A stretch of DNA of 20,514 nucleotides from an uncultured Pigmentiphaga sp. GTDB lineage: Bacteria; Pseudomonadota; Gammaproteobacteria; Burkholderiales; Burkholderiaceae_B. Below are positions 12,442 through 20,514 of this stretch, piece after piece. The position numbers and the translations under genes were made by a program. The notes under the pieces are model-generated. The model was not told the origin of the DNA. It did not search any database and was given only the letters and a program-made list of their open reading frames with translations. Positions within the stretch are counted from its first letter, which is position 1, and the number at the start of each line of letters is the position of its first letter. The stretch lies in the NCBI GenBank assembly GCA_937891425.1, contig CALAGD010000015.1, positions 1-20,514 of the forward strand. The letters are read 5' to 3'.

Positions 12442-14238
12442 ATGAGATTGCGGTACCTGTTGCTGGGGGCGGCCATGCTGTTTGCGGCGCCGGCTTCCAG
12501 CCTGCTCGCCCAGCAGGGCACGGGCAATTCGCCCCAAACTCCAGCCCAGAGCCCTCGCACGGCTTCTGCGGCGCAGGCGCCCGAGGCACGTTTCGCGGAC
12601 CTGGTTCTTCGTAACGGAAATGTGCTGACGGTCGATGACCATTTCTCGCGTTCACAAGCCGTGGCGATCCGGGATGGGCGGATCGTGGCGGTCGGCACAA
12701 ACGGCGAGGTCGATGCCATGGCGGGCCCGGATACGAAGGTGCTCGACCTTGGCGGCAGAACGGTCATCCCGGGGCTGCTAGACAATCATGTCCACCTGCT
12801 TGCCGCGGCCCTCAATGCGGCCCACGTGTCGCTGCTCGACGCACGCTCGATTGCCGATGTGCAGCAGGCCATACGTGAACGTGCGAAGACCACGCCGGAA
12901 GGGCAGTGGATACGCGGCTCAAGCGTATGGCATGAAATCGCGCTGCGCGAAGGGCGGCTGCCTACCCGCTGGGAGCTTGACGAGGCTGCCCCAAACCACC
13001 CCGTATACATCCAGCGTGGTGGCCACGTGGCCGCGGTCAACAGCCGCGCCCTGGCCCTGGCGGGTATCACGCGCGACACGCCCGACCCGGAAAATGGCGT
13101 CATCGGACGCACGCCCGATGGTGAGCCCACTGGCATCCTGCTACAGGGCGCGGCCCGGATGATGGCACGGGTGCTGCCTCCGCCGCCCTCGGTCGAGGAA
13201 CAGGCGGAGCTGCTGCGCAAGTTCATGCAGCAGCTGAACAGCTATGGAGTGGTCGGCGTGGTCGAGCCCGGGCTTTCGCCCGCCGAACTGGCGGTGTACG
13301 ATCGTCTGCGCGTCATGGGGCAGCCTACGCTGCGCACGCATGCCCTGTATCGCGTTCAGTCGGAAGCCGACGTTGATGCATTTCTCGAGAAATACCAGCG
13401 CGGGCGTGACACTGACGACTTCTTCCGCATGGGAGGAGTGAAGTATCCGCTTGATGGCGGCGTGGAAGGGGCCTACCTGAAACAGCCTTATCAGGTGGTT
13501 GCCGGCGAGCAGCCCAATCCCGACTACCACGGGGCGGTGTTCCTGCCGCCCGGCGGCGTGGGTGAGCTCGAACGTGCCTTCCGTCGGGTCGCCGACGCCG
13601 GCTGGCAGCTTCAGATCCATACCGTGGGCGATGCGGCGATCGACACGGCACTCGACATCTTCGAGAAGGTCGACCAGCAGACACGCATCGAACCGCTGCG
13701 CTGGGCGTTGATGCATGTGTTCCTGCCCAGTGACGAGGCGTTGCAGCGCATGAAGCGGATGGGGGTCCTGGCGACCGTGCAGGATCATCCGCTGCTGCTG
13801 GGACACAACCAGCTGCGCTACTGGGGTGCCGAGCGCGCCGCCAGTTCGGTACCGATCCGGTCGCTGCTTGATGCCGGGATCAACGTCAGCGGCGGTTCGG
13901 ATGCCTCGGTGCTGCCGGGCAGTCCTTTCGTGTCGATGGCGTGGATGACCGATCGGGAAATGATCAACGGCAAGCCGCTGGGGCCTGAGCAGGCCATCAC
14001 GCGCGCCGAGGCACTGCGCCTGTGGACGCGCAACAGCGCCTATCTGATGGGGCTGGAAGATCGACTGGGCTCCATTGAGGTGGGCAAGTACGCTGATCTC
14101 GTGGTGCTACCGGAGGATCCGCTGACCGCGCCGGCCGAGCGCCTGAAAACGATGAAGGCGGAACTTACGCTGGTGGAAGGACGACCCGTGTACGGCAGCC
14201 TGGAGAACTGGCCCGCTGCGGCACGACCGGCACAATGA
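12442..14238 (+). CDS. Exported metal-dependent amidohydrolase, YtcJ/NfdA type (amidohydrolase 3)
   Basis: The 598-residue protein begins with a Sec signal peptide (MRLRYLLLGAAMLFAAPASS, cleavage probably after LLA at 23) and a Pro/Ala/Gln-rich linker (about 24-48). The amidohydrolase core follows: ADLVLRNGNVLTVDD, IPGLLDNHVHLL with the metal ligands H116 and H118, HTVGDAAID with H393, GGSDASVLPGSP with the catalytic aspartate D487, and the C-terminal GSIEVGKYADLVVL sandwich segment. Relatives hydrolyse N-substituted formamides or other amides, but substrates of most members are unknown. Export to the periplasm is worth noting because many relatives are cytoplasmic. AGGAGGA (12431-12437) precedes the ATG. 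It stands alone between the ppiD terminator and convergent mfd, so context gives no hint of pathway. Confidence 0.88.
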   Translation: MRLRYLLLGAAMLFAAPASSLLAQQGTGNSPQTPAQSPRTASAAQAPEARFADLVLRNGNVLTVDDHFSRSQAVAIRDGRIVAVGTNGEVDAMAGPDTKVLDLGGRTVIPGLLDNHVHLLAAALNAAHVSLLDARSIADVQQAIRERAKTTPEGQWIRGSSVWHEIALREGRLPTRWELDEAAPNHPVYIQRGGHVAAVNSRALALAGITRDTPDPENGVIGRTPDGEPTGILLQGAARMMARVLPPPPSVEEQAELLRKFMQQLNSYGVVGVVEPGLSPAELAVYDRLRVMGQPTLRTHALYRVQSEADVDAFLEKYQRGRDTDDFFRMGGVKYPLDGGVEGAYLKQPYQVVAGEQPNPDYHGAVFLPPGGVGELERAFRRVADAGWQLQIHTVGDAAIDTALDIFEKVDQQTRIEPLRWALMHVFLPSDEALQRMKRMGVLATVQDHPLLLGHNQLRYWGAERAASSVPIRSLLDAGINVSGGSDASVLPGSPFVSMAWMTDREMINGKPLGPEQAITRAEALRLWTRNSAYLMGLEDRLGSIEVGKYADLVVLPEDPLTAPAERLKTMKAELTLVEGRPVYGSLENWPAAARPAQ

Positions 14239-14404
14239 CGGTCATCGGGCCAGTCGCGGTGGCGGGCGGCATTGCAGGGCGCAGAACGGCGTCGCGGCTT
14301 GGCGCCGCGTCCTGCCGGGGCAGGGCGCGGGCCTGCCTGCCGTCACCATGACCCCGTGCGTATGGCCCCCGGCTGGTCGGGGCGGATGGTGTGCTCCCGC
14401 CCTG
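14239..14404. other. Convergent gap between amidohydrolase and mfd
   Basis: This 166-base GC-rich stretch lies between two genes that end towards each other. Short repeats such as CCTGCC-GG-GGCAGG are present, but no hairpin with a T tract on either strand. No gene is seen. Confidence 0.5.
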
Positions 14405-17400
14405 TCAGGCCGCCAGCATTTTCAGCACGGAACGAATCGCGTTCACCCGTGCATCGAGCTTGTCGCCACCCTTGATTTCCAGGCGCAACCTGTCGGGACC
14501 GGCCAGCCTGATGTGCCGATTCTGCTGCACCAGCTCAATGATGCGCAGGGGCTCGATGGGTGGATTGGGGACGAACTGCAGCACCGCGCTGCTTTCCGTG
14601 GCGTCGATTTTCTGCACGCCCACGCGCCGCGCTGCCAGCCGCAGCCGGTGGATCTCTATCAGGGCGCGTGCAGGTTCTGGCAGTCGGCCGAACCGGTCGA
14701 CCAGTTCTTCATGCACTTCGTCGAGCTCGTCGTTGCTGTTGGCGCTGGCCAGGCGTTTGTACAGGCTGAGACGCGCATGAATGTCGCTGCAGTAGTCGTC
14801 CGGCAACAGGGCAGGCACGTGCAGGTTCACTTCCTCGCTGACGGCCAGCGGGGCATTCAGGTCGGGTTCCTGACCGTTGCGCAAGGCGCGCACGGCTTCA
14901 GCCAGCATGTCGCAGTACATCTGGAAACCGACCTCCTGGATGTTCCCCGACTGCGATTCGCCAAGGATTTCACCCGCACCGCGGATCTCCAGGTCGTGCA
15001 TGGCGAGGAAGAAGCCAGAGCCCAGCTCATCCATGGCCTGGATCGCCTCGAGACGCTTCTTGGCGTTCGCGGTAATGGCCTCCTCACCGGGTATCAGCAG
15101 ATAGGCATAGGCCTGGTGGTGGGAGCGGCCCACACGACCCCGCAACTGGTGCAGCTGCGCCAGGCCAAAGCGGTCTGCCCGGCGAATGACGATGGTGTTG
15201 GCCGTGGGCACGTCGATGCCGGTCTCGATAATGGTGGTACAAAGCAGCACGTTGAAGCGCTGCTGGTAGAACCCCTTCATGACCTGTTCCAGCTCGCGTT
15301 CGGGCATCTGCCCGTGGGCCACGGCGATGCGTGCCTCGGGCACCAGCTCTTCGAGCCGGGCAAGCTGGTTGTAGATGGTGTCGACCTCGTTGTGCAGGAA
15401 GTACACTTGGCCACCGCGCTTGAGCTCGCGCAGCAGCGCTTCGCGGATCGTGCTGCTGTCTTCACGGCGCACGAAGGTCTTCACCGCAAGGCGCCGTTGT
15501 GGGGCGGTAGCGATGACCGAGAAGTCGCGAATGCCTTCGAGCGACATGCCCAGGGTGCGCGGAATGGGCGTAGCCGTCAGCGTCAACACATCGACCTCGG
15601 CACGCAATGCCTTCAGCGCTTCTTTCTGGCGCACGCCAAACCGGTGCTCTTCATCGATGATCACCAGGCCGAGCCGCTTGAACTGGACCTTGCTCGACAG
15701 CAGCTTGTGGGTGCCGATGATGATGTCGGCCCGGCCGTCGTTGATTTCCTCGATGATGGCCGCCGACTCGCGTCCCGACTTGAACCGTGAGAGTTCGACT
15801 ACCTTTACCGGCCAGTCGGCAAAGCGGTTCGCGAAGTTCTGGGCGTGCTGTTCCGCCAGCAGTGTGGTGGGGCAAAGCAGGGCCACCTGCATGCCGTTGG
15901 CCACGGCCACGAAGGCCGCGCGCAGGGCGACCTCGGTCTTGCCGAAACCGACGTCGCCGCACACCAGGCGGTCCATGGGTTTGCCCGACACCATGTCCTG
16001 GATGACGGCCTCGATGGCCGCAGCCTGGTCGGGCGTTTCTTCGAAGCCGAAACCTTCCGAGAAGGCCTGGTAATCGGACAGCGGCAGCTTGAAGGCAACG
16101 CCCTCGCGGCTCGCGCGCCGGGCGTACAGGTTCAGGAGCTCGGCCGCAGTATCGCGCGCCTGCTTTGCGGCCTTGCGCCGTGCCTTCTCCCATTGTCCCG
16201 ACCCGAGCTGGTGCAGCGGGGCAGAATCCGGGTCGGCGCCGCTGTAGCGCGAGATGAGGTGCAACTGCGATACCGGCACGTACAACGTGGCGTTGTTCGC
16301 GTATTCAAGATGCAGGAACTCGGTTTCGCCTTCGCCCAGGTCGAGGTTCACCAGCCCGCGGTACCGGCCAATGCCGTGCTGCGCATGCACCACCGGATCG
16401 TTCTCGCGCAGTTCCGACAGGTCGCGCACCATGGCTTCGATGTTGGTGGTGCGTTCACGCACGCGGCGGGTGCGGTAGCTGGTGTGGCCGGGATAGAGAT
16501 CGCTTTCGGTGAGGAAGACGATGCCAAGGTGGGGCAGCGAGAACCCGGCAGACAGCGGTGCCACCGTGATTCCGAAAGGCACGCCATTTTGCAGGAACTC
16601 GTGGATGGAACCGACCTCGACCGGGTGCAGGTCGTGCTCGCCCAGCATTTGTGCGATGGTCTCCCGGCGGCCTGCGGCGTCGGCACACAGCAGCAGTCGC
16701 ACCGGGTTGCCGGGCGCCATGGCGCGCTGTACCTGTTCACGCAGTCGCTGGACAGGATCGTGCGCCTGGCGTTGCACCGCAACCGAGGGGGGAAGACCGC
16801 AGTCGGCGCTGGTGCCTTCGTGCGTGAGGGCCAGGCGGGCGAAATCCTTCAACCCCGAGAACAGGCTTTCGGCGTCCAGGAAGAGCGCGGGTGGCGCCAG
16901 CAGGGGTCGCTCCCGGTCGTCCTTCAGGAAGTTGTAGCGGCTGCGGGCATCGTTCAGGAAGCTGTTGATCGCGGCTTCAATGTCGCCCAGCGTGACTGCA
17001 ACGGCGTTATCCGGCAGATAATCGAACAGCGTGGCGGTTTCGTCGAAGAAGAGCGGCAGATAATACTCAATGCCAGGGGGCGCAATGCCGTTGCCGATGT
17101 CGCGATAGGGCAGCGCACGCGATGGATCGCCCTCGAACACTTCGCGAAAGCGTGCGCGAAACCGGTTGCGCGCCTCTTCGTCCATGGGAAACTCGCGCCC
17201 CGGGAGAAGCTGCACCTCTTTCACCGGATACAGGCTGCGCTGAGTGTCGGGGTCGAAGGCCCGGATCGAATCGATCGTGTCGTCGAACAGGTCCAGGCGA
17301 TAGGGCACTGCCGACCCCATCGGGAACAGGTCGAACAGGCTGCCCCGGCTGCAGAACTCGCCGGGCGCCGTTACCTGCTGGACGTGGCTGTAATTGGCCA

Positions 17401-17866
17401 GCACCAGCTGGTTGCGCAGCGCCGTCTCGTCGAGCTGGTCGCCCTGGCGGAAGGAGAATGAATACGCCGCCAGGAAAGATGGCGGTGCCAGCCGGTGCAG
17501 CGCCGTGGTGACCGGAACCGTCAGCACGTTTACCGTCTTCTGCAGTAGCGCGTGCAGCGTGCGCAGACGTTCGGAAATGAGATCCTGATGGGGCGAAAAC
17601 GTATCGTACGGCAGTGTCTCCCAGTCGGGCATCTGGTGCACGCGCAACTCGGGAGCGAACAGGTGAATCTCTTCGGCCAGGCGCTGCGCATCGAGCGGAG
17701 CAGCGGTGAGGACGACCAGGGTATGGCCCGTCTGACGCGCGAGTTCAGCCAGCAGCCACGCGTCTCCGGCGCCGGGCGGGCGTGGACGCGCATGCCGGCT
17801 GCCGCGCTTCAACAGCTGTGCAAGGCTTTGGGCGGGAGAGATCGGGGTAGGGGCGATTTCGGACAT
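14405..17866 (-). CDS. mfd: Transcription-repair coupling factor Mfd
   Basis: Mfd pushes RNA polymerase stalled at DNA lesions off the template using ATP and recruits UvrA for repair. The 1153-residue protein matches the family (1148 in E. coli). The order is the UvrB-like N-terminal region (WETLPYDTFSPHQDLISERL near 80-100, RGSLFDLFP), the RNA-polymerase-interacting domain (ENDPVVHAQHGIGRYRGL), the superfamily 2 helicase with Walker A GDVGFGKT (K643) and Walker B DEEHRFG (D738), TATPIPRTL, the translocation region with RVGRSHHQAYAYLL, and the C-terminal TRCF domain. No ribosome binding site precedes the ATG. Instead TATAAT lies eight bases upstream, so the mRNA may be leaderless. The next in-frame methionine is about 78 residues in, inside conserved sequence, so the start is well supported. 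It is divergent from the LysR gene. Confidence 0.97.
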   Translation of the reverse strand: MSEIAPTPISPAQSLAQLLKRGSRHARPRPPGAGDAWLLAELARQTGHTLVVLTAAPLDAQRLAEEIHLFAPELRVHQMPDWETLPYDTFSPHQDLISERLRTLHALLQKTVNVLTVPVTTALHRLAPPSFLAAYSFSFRQGDQLDETALRNQLVLANYSHVQQVTAPGEFCSRGSLFDLFPMGSAVPYRLDLFDDTIDSIRAFDPDTQRSLYPVKEVQLLPGREFPMDEEARNRFRARFREVFEGDPSRALPYRDIGNGIAPPGIEYYLPLFFDETATLFDYLPDNAVAVTLGDIEAAINSFLNDARSRYNFLKDDRERPLLAPPALFLDAESLFSGLKDFARLALTHEGTSADCGLPPSVAVQRQAHDPVQRLREQVQRAMAPGNPVRLLLCADAAGRRETIAQMLGEHDLHPVEVGSIHEFLQNGVPFGITVAPLSAGFSLPHLGIVFLTESDLYPGHTSYRTRRVRERTTNIEAMVRDLSELRENDPVVHAQHGIGRYRGLVNLDLGEGETEFLHLEYANNATLYVPVSQLHLISRYSGADPDSAPLHQLGSGQWEKARRKAAKQARDTAAELLNLYARRASREGVAFKLPLSDYQAFSEGFGFEETPDQAAAIEAVIQDMVSGKPMDRLVCGDVGFGKTEVALRAAFVAVANGMQVALLCPTTLLAEQHAQNFANRFADWPVKVVELSRFKSGRESAAIIEEINDGRADIIIGTHKLLSSKVQFKRLGLVIIDEEHRFGVRQKEALKALRAEVDVLTLTATPIPRTLGMSLEGIRDFSVIATAPQRRLAVKTFVRREDSSTIREALLRELKRGGQVYFLHNEVDTIYNQLARLEELVPEARIAVAHGQMPERELEQVMKGFYQQRFNVLLCTTIIETGIDVPTANTIVIRRADRFGLAQLHQLRGRVGRSHHQAYAYLLIPGEEAITANAKKRLEAIQAMDELGSGFFLAMHDLEIRGAGEILGESQSGNIQEVGFQMYCDMLAEAVRALRNGQEPDLNAPLAVSEEVNLHVPALLPDDYCSDIHARLSLYKRLASANSNDELDEVHEELVDRFGRLPEPARALIEIHRLRLAARRVGVQKIDATESSAVLQFVPNPPIEPLRIIELVQQNRHIRLAGPDRLRLEIKGGDKLDARVNAIRSVLKMLAA

Positions 17867-17874
17867 GAGTCTGG

Positions 17875-17880
17875 ATTATA
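17875..17880 (-). promoter_or_regulatory. -10 element of mfd, very close to the start codon
   Basis: On the minus strand TATAAT (17880 to 17875) is a perfect -10, with only CCAGACTC between it and the ATG. Transcription would begin one to three bases before the start codon. No TTGACA-like -35 was found at 16-18 bases. Confidence 0.6.
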
Positions 17881-18039
17881 GAACGCGCCACGACGGTGCC
17901 TGCGCCGCGTGCTGGCACCGTCGGGTCAATCCGGCTGGTCGCAAGTTGCCACGGTTTGCGGCACGGATACAATGGGGCTGGTCCAGCTTCTTGCCAGCCC
18001 GAAACGAGAGAGTCCCGGCGCCGAAACATGGAGAGCACG

Positions 18040-19005
18040 ATGGGCGGTACCTCCCTCAAGGACATCCCGTTACTGCGGGACCTTGAGCTCTTTTGCGTAA
18101 TCGTCAGACGACGCAGCTTTCGCGCCGCCGCCACCGATCTGGGCGTCTCGCCCGCGTATGTCAGCAAACGCATTGCGCTGCTGGAGTCTGCCCTGGGTGC
18201 ACAGCTGTTTCATCGCACGACGCGTCAGGTCATGCTCACCGACCACGGCGAAACCGTCTACCGCTGGTGCCAGCGACTGTTCGACGATGTCGAGCACGTG
18301 CTGAACAAGGTCTCGAATGCTCGCGTGGTGCCACGCGGCCTGCTGAGGATCTGTACCAGCACCGGCTTCGGGCGCAATCATGTGGCGCCGGTCGTGTCCA
18401 GACTCGTCAAGACCTATCCCGCGCTGGAAGTGCAGCTCGAGTTCCTTGATCGCCCGGTGGACATCGTGGGCGAGGGCTTCGACATCGACATTCGCCTGGG
18501 CGGCATACACGAGCCGCACCTGATCGCCCGGCGCGTGCTCGACAACCACCGCATCCTGTGTGCTTCGCCCGAGTATCTGCGCACGCATGGCGTACCGCAG
18601 ACGCTGGAAGATCTCAATGCCCATGAATGCATCATCATCCGCGAGCGCGACCACGCCAACGGGGTGTGGCGCCTGACGGGCCCGGGCGCGCGCATCCGCA
18701 CCATCAAGGTGCGTGGGCGCGTTACCGTCAATAACGGCGAAGTTGCGCACCGCATGGCCATCGACGGGCATGGCATTCTGTTGCGCTCCCAGTGGGACGT
18801 GAACAAGAGTCTGCAGGAGGGTACCTTGGTGCAGGTATTGCCCGACTATTACCAGGAAGCACACGCCTGGGCGGTGTACCCGTCACGGCTCAGCAAGTCG
18901 GCCAAGGTGCGGGTTTTCGTGGAGATGCTGAAGAATGCGGTAGCCACCAGCGCGGGCCAGTGCATGGTGGAAGGCGGAGTCGTCACGCCCGCAGTGGCCG
19001 AATAG
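18040..19005 (+). CDS. LysR-type transcriptional regulator, likely regulator of tartrate/malate use
   Basis: The 321-residue protein has a winged helix-turn-helix at about 10-70, with ELFCVIVRRRSFRAAATDLG, SPAYVSKRIALLESALGAQL and FHRTTRQVMLTDHGE. A LysR substrate-binding domain follows (about 95-300), with GLLRICTSTGFGRNHVAPVV and DIDIRLGGIHEPHLIARRVL. Two starts compete: the ATG at 18028, and the ATG at 18040 with GGAG six bases upstream. I chose 18040; the open frame from 17896 is not supported. The gene lies 132 bases before a tartrate/D-malate dehydrogenase in the same direction, with a likely LysR site between them, so it probably activates that gene in response to a hydroxy-dicarboxylate. 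The inducer is inferred only from context. Confidence 0.9.
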   Translation: MGGTSLKDIPLLRDLELFCVIVRRRSFRAAATDLGVSPAYVSKRIALLESALGAQLFHRTTRQVMLTDHGETVYRWCQRLFDDVEHVLNKVSNARVVPRGLLRICTSTGFGRNHVAPVVSRLVKTYPALEVQLEFLDRPVDIVGEGFDIDIRLGGIHEPHLIARRVLDNHRILCASPEYLRTHGVPQTLEDLNAHECIIIRERDHANGVWRLTGPGARIRTIKVRGRVTVNNGEVAHRMAIDGHGILLRSQWDVNKSLQEGTLVQVLPDYYQEAHAWAVYPSRLSKSAKVRVFVEMLKNAVATSAGQCMVEGGVVTPAVAE

Positions 19006-19016
19006 GCCGGTCACTG

Positions 19017-19046
19017 TTCACGAATAGTGAAGAAAGTATTCACGAA
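19017..19046 (+). promoter_or_regulatory. LysR-type operator upstream of the dehydrogenase
   Basis: TTCAC-GAATA-GTGAA (19017-19031) is a perfect dyad containing the T-N11-A core of LysR sites. A second copy of its left half, TTCACGAA (19039-19046), starts 22 bases after the first, about two helical turns. This fits a recognition site plus an activation site just upstream of the promoter at 19055-19082. Confidence 0.7.
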
Positions 19047-19054
19047 AAGCCGTC

Positions 19055-19082
19055 CCTGATCACGGCCGCATGCGCCTAATAT
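19055..19082 (+). promoter_or_regulatory. Probable activator-dependent promoter of the dehydrogenase
   Basis: A weak -35 CTGATC (19055-19060) is followed after 16 bases by TAATAT (19077-19082). The poor -35 next to the LysR half-site fits a promoter that needs its activator. The leader would be about 50 bases. Confidence 0.5.
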
Positions 19083-19137
19083 GTGCTCTGACGGTTCTCG
19101 ACACCGGGTGCCGTTCCATCCTGGGAATCTTTAGAGC

Positions 19138-20229
19138 ATGAGTACACACAAGATAGCTGTGCTGGCAGGCGACGGTATTGGCAAGGAGGTCATGCCGGAG
19201 GGCATGCGAGTCGTCCGCAAGGCTGCCGAAAAATTCGGCATCCCGATCTCGTTCACCGAATTCGAGTGGGCCAACTGCGACTACTACCTGAAACATGGCG
19301 ACATGATGCCGCCGGACTGGTTCGAGCAGTTGCGTCAGTTCGAAGTGGTTTATCTCGGTGCAGTCGGATGGCCCGAGCTGGTGCCGGACCATATCTCGCT
19401 ATGGGGCTCGTTGCTCAAGATCAGGCGCGGCTTCGATGAGTACGTGAACCTGCGCCCGGTACGCCTGATGCGGGGCGTACCCAGCCCGCTGGCAAAGTAC
19501 TCGCCCGGCGACATCGACTTCATCGTGGTGCGTGAAAATACCGAAGGCGAATATTCCGCCATCGGTGGCCGCATGTTTGAAGGGACCGACCGAGAACTTG
19601 TCATCCAGGAATCGGTCTTCACCCGGCATGGCGTCGACCGCATCCTGAAGTACGCATTCGAGCTGGCACGCATTCATCCGTCCAGGCACCTCACCGCGGC
19701 GACCAAGTCGAATGGCATTTTCATCAGCATGCCTTACTGGGACGAACGTGTTGCGGAGATCGCGCGTCATTACCCGGATGTTACATGGGACAAATACCAT
19801 GTCGACGCGCTCGCGGCGCATTTCGTGCTGCATCCCGACCGCTTCGGCGTGGTCGTGGCATCAAATCTGTTCGGGGATATCTTGTCGGACCTGGGCCCGG
19901 CGTGCACGGGTACCATCGGCATCGCGCCCTCCGCCAACATCAACCCGGAGCGCGAATTCCCGTCGCTGTTCGAGCCGGTGCATGGCTCTGCGCCCGACAT
20001 CTACGGCAGGAATATCGCGAACCCGGTGGGTATGATCTGGTCAGGCGCCATGATGCTCGACTTTCTGGGACATTCGCAGGGCAAATACCGGCAGGCGCAC
20101 GACGCCATCCTGCGCGCGATCGAGCACGTCATCGACCAGGGCATATGCACGCCAGACATGGGTGGTACCGCAAACACCACCGAGATGGGCAAGAGCATCG
20201 CCGATGCACTGGATTCAATCCCGGGGTGA
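19138..20229 (+). CDS. ttuC: Tartrate dehydrogenase / D-malate dehydrogenase (TtuC/DmlA family)
   Basis: This NAD-dependent beta-decarboxylating dehydrogenase family oxidises tartrate, D-malate or related 2-hydroxy acids in the cytosol. The 363-residue protein shows the N-terminal AGDGIGKEVMPEG, GSLLKIRRGFDEYVNLRPVR (the substrate-binding arginine stretch typical of TtuC/DmlA rather than LeuB), VRENTEGEYSAIGG, TKSNGI, and the metal-binding aspartates in VDALAAHFV and SNLFGDILSDLGP. The NAD-binding EPVHGSAPDIYGRNIANP closes the list. The ribosome binding site is weak (GGGAAT, 9 bases away). It follows a LysR gene and operator and is followed after 46 bases by an amidase gene, probably in the same transcript. 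Tartrate versus D-malate preference cannot be read from sequence. Confidence 0.9.
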   Translation: MSTHKIAVLAGDGIGKEVMPEGMRVVRKAAEKFGIPISFTEFEWANCDYYLKHGDMMPPDWFEQLRQFEVVYLGAVGWPELVPDHISLWGSLLKIRRGFDEYVNLRPVRLMRGVPSPLAKYSPGDIDFIVVRENTEGEYSAIGGRMFEGTDRELVIQESVFTRHGVDRILKYAFELARIHPSRHLTAATKSNGIFISMPYWDERVAEIARHYPDVTWDKYHVDALAAHFVLHPDRFGVVVASNLFGDILSDLGPACTGTIGIAPSANINPEREFPSLFEPVHGSAPDIYGRNIANPVGMIWSGAMMLDFLGHSQGKYRQAHDAILRAIEHVIDQGICTPDMGGTANTTEMGKSIADALDSIPG

Positions 20230-20275
20230 CTGATCAGCCAACAAATACACCGCGGCGCCCCGATAAGGAGGAGGG

Positions 20276-20514
20276 ATGGACTCGTGTGCGCGACTACCCA
20301 CTTTATGGGCACATGGACACATACCAATAATCGGCAACGGCGTGCCTGTAACGGCAACGCTGAAGGAGCTCAGTCAGGCGCTCATGCACGGGGTGATCGA
20401 CCCCGAAACCCTGGCTGATCATTTCATCTCCCGTATCGAGGGCTCACCTGATGCAACGGTGTATATCAACACCACATTCGACCGTGCGAGGCATGAAGCG
20501 GCGGAAAGCGCACG
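20276..20514 (+). CDS. Amidase signature family enzyme, N-terminal part only (cut by window end)
   Basis: The frame runs open from an ATG at 20276 to the last base, giving 79 codons. AAGGAGGAGGG (20265-20275) directly precedes this ATG and is a very strong ribosome binding site. Residues from about 23 on (VPVTATLKELSQALMHGVID, then ETLADHFISRIEG, then VYINTTFDRARHEAAES) match the N-terminal helices of amidase-signature hydrolases. In these the motif ELSxALxxGxxxxxxL precedes the Ser-cisSer-Lys core, which here lies beyond the window. A GTG at 20342 matches the usual family start and is an alternative. It follows the dehydrogenase by 46 bases, so the two probably share the LysR-controlled promoter. 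Substrate unknown. Confidence 0.75.
   Translation, partial: MDSCARLPTLWAHGHIPIIGNGVPVTATLKELSQALMHGVIDPETLADHFISRIEGSPDATVYINTTFDRARHEAAESA

Noticed and set aside
14348..15790. 480-residue plus-strand open frame
   Set aside because: Almost entirely antisense to the mfd C-terminal half, with no ribosome binding site or family motif.
15845..17461. 538-residue plus-strand open frame
   Set aside because: It lies wholly antisense to mfd, whose motifs are unmistakable. Long antisense frames are expected in GC-rich DNA, and no domain is recognisable in it.
1..20514. CRISPR array, transposon, toxin-antitoxin or phage genes
   Set aside because: No regularly spaced repeats, transposase-like or integrase-like frames, terminal inverted repeats or small paired genes were seen on either strand.

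Overview
The window is a GC-rich, densely coding stretch of chromosome. The gene families, the purE-purK-sua5 order, the HU sequence and the frequent ATGA gene overlaps suggest a betaproteobacterium of the order Burkholderiales, probably near Alcaligenaceae (Bordetella-like). That placement is an inference from gene content; no database was searched. There is no sign of phage, insertion sequence or CRISPR array.

Layout. (1) 1-103 ends an upstream plus-strand unit with a strong terminator. It faces a minus-strand thioredoxin-TPR protein of the CnoX/YbbN type (104-748). (2) 987-3894 is a tight three-gene operon, purE-purK-sua5. It covers the AIR carboxylation steps of purine synthesis and the first step of tRNA t6A modification. 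(3) 3895-5290 holds the HU gene and a tRNA-Val(UAC), separated by two long stretches without convincing genes. (4) 5654-10079 is an iron-uptake unit. A Fur-box-like palindrome precedes a TonB-dependent siderophore receptor, a PiuC-type Fe(II)/2-oxoglutarate dioxygenase and an FMN-dependent alpha-hydroxy-acid oxidase with an altered active site. (5) 10080-10293 has no protein gene. It holds a palindrome over an extended -10 motif, two further hairpins and a textbook terminator, and may encode a small RNA. (6) 10294-12216 is a PpiD-like membrane-anchored periplasmic folding factor. (7) 12442-14238 is an exported amidohydrolase of the YtcJ/NfdA type. (8) 14405-17866 (minus) is mfd, the transcription-repair coupling factor, with a perfect TATAAT eight bases before its ATG and no Shine-Dalgarno. 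(9) 18040-20514 is a LysR regulator, a likely LysR operator, a tartrate/D-malate dehydrogenase and the start of an amidase cut by the window end.

How they work together. Most of the window is housekeeping: purine synthesis, tRNA modification, nucleoid protein, protein quality control and DNA repair. Two accessory modules stand out. One is the iron module, where two oxidative enzymes are coupled to a siderophore receptor. The other is the LysR-dehydrogenase-amidase module for hydroxy-dicarboxylate use. The least explained signals are the candidate small RNA after the iron operon, the probable leaderless start of mfd, and the pairing of the FMN oxidase with PiuC.
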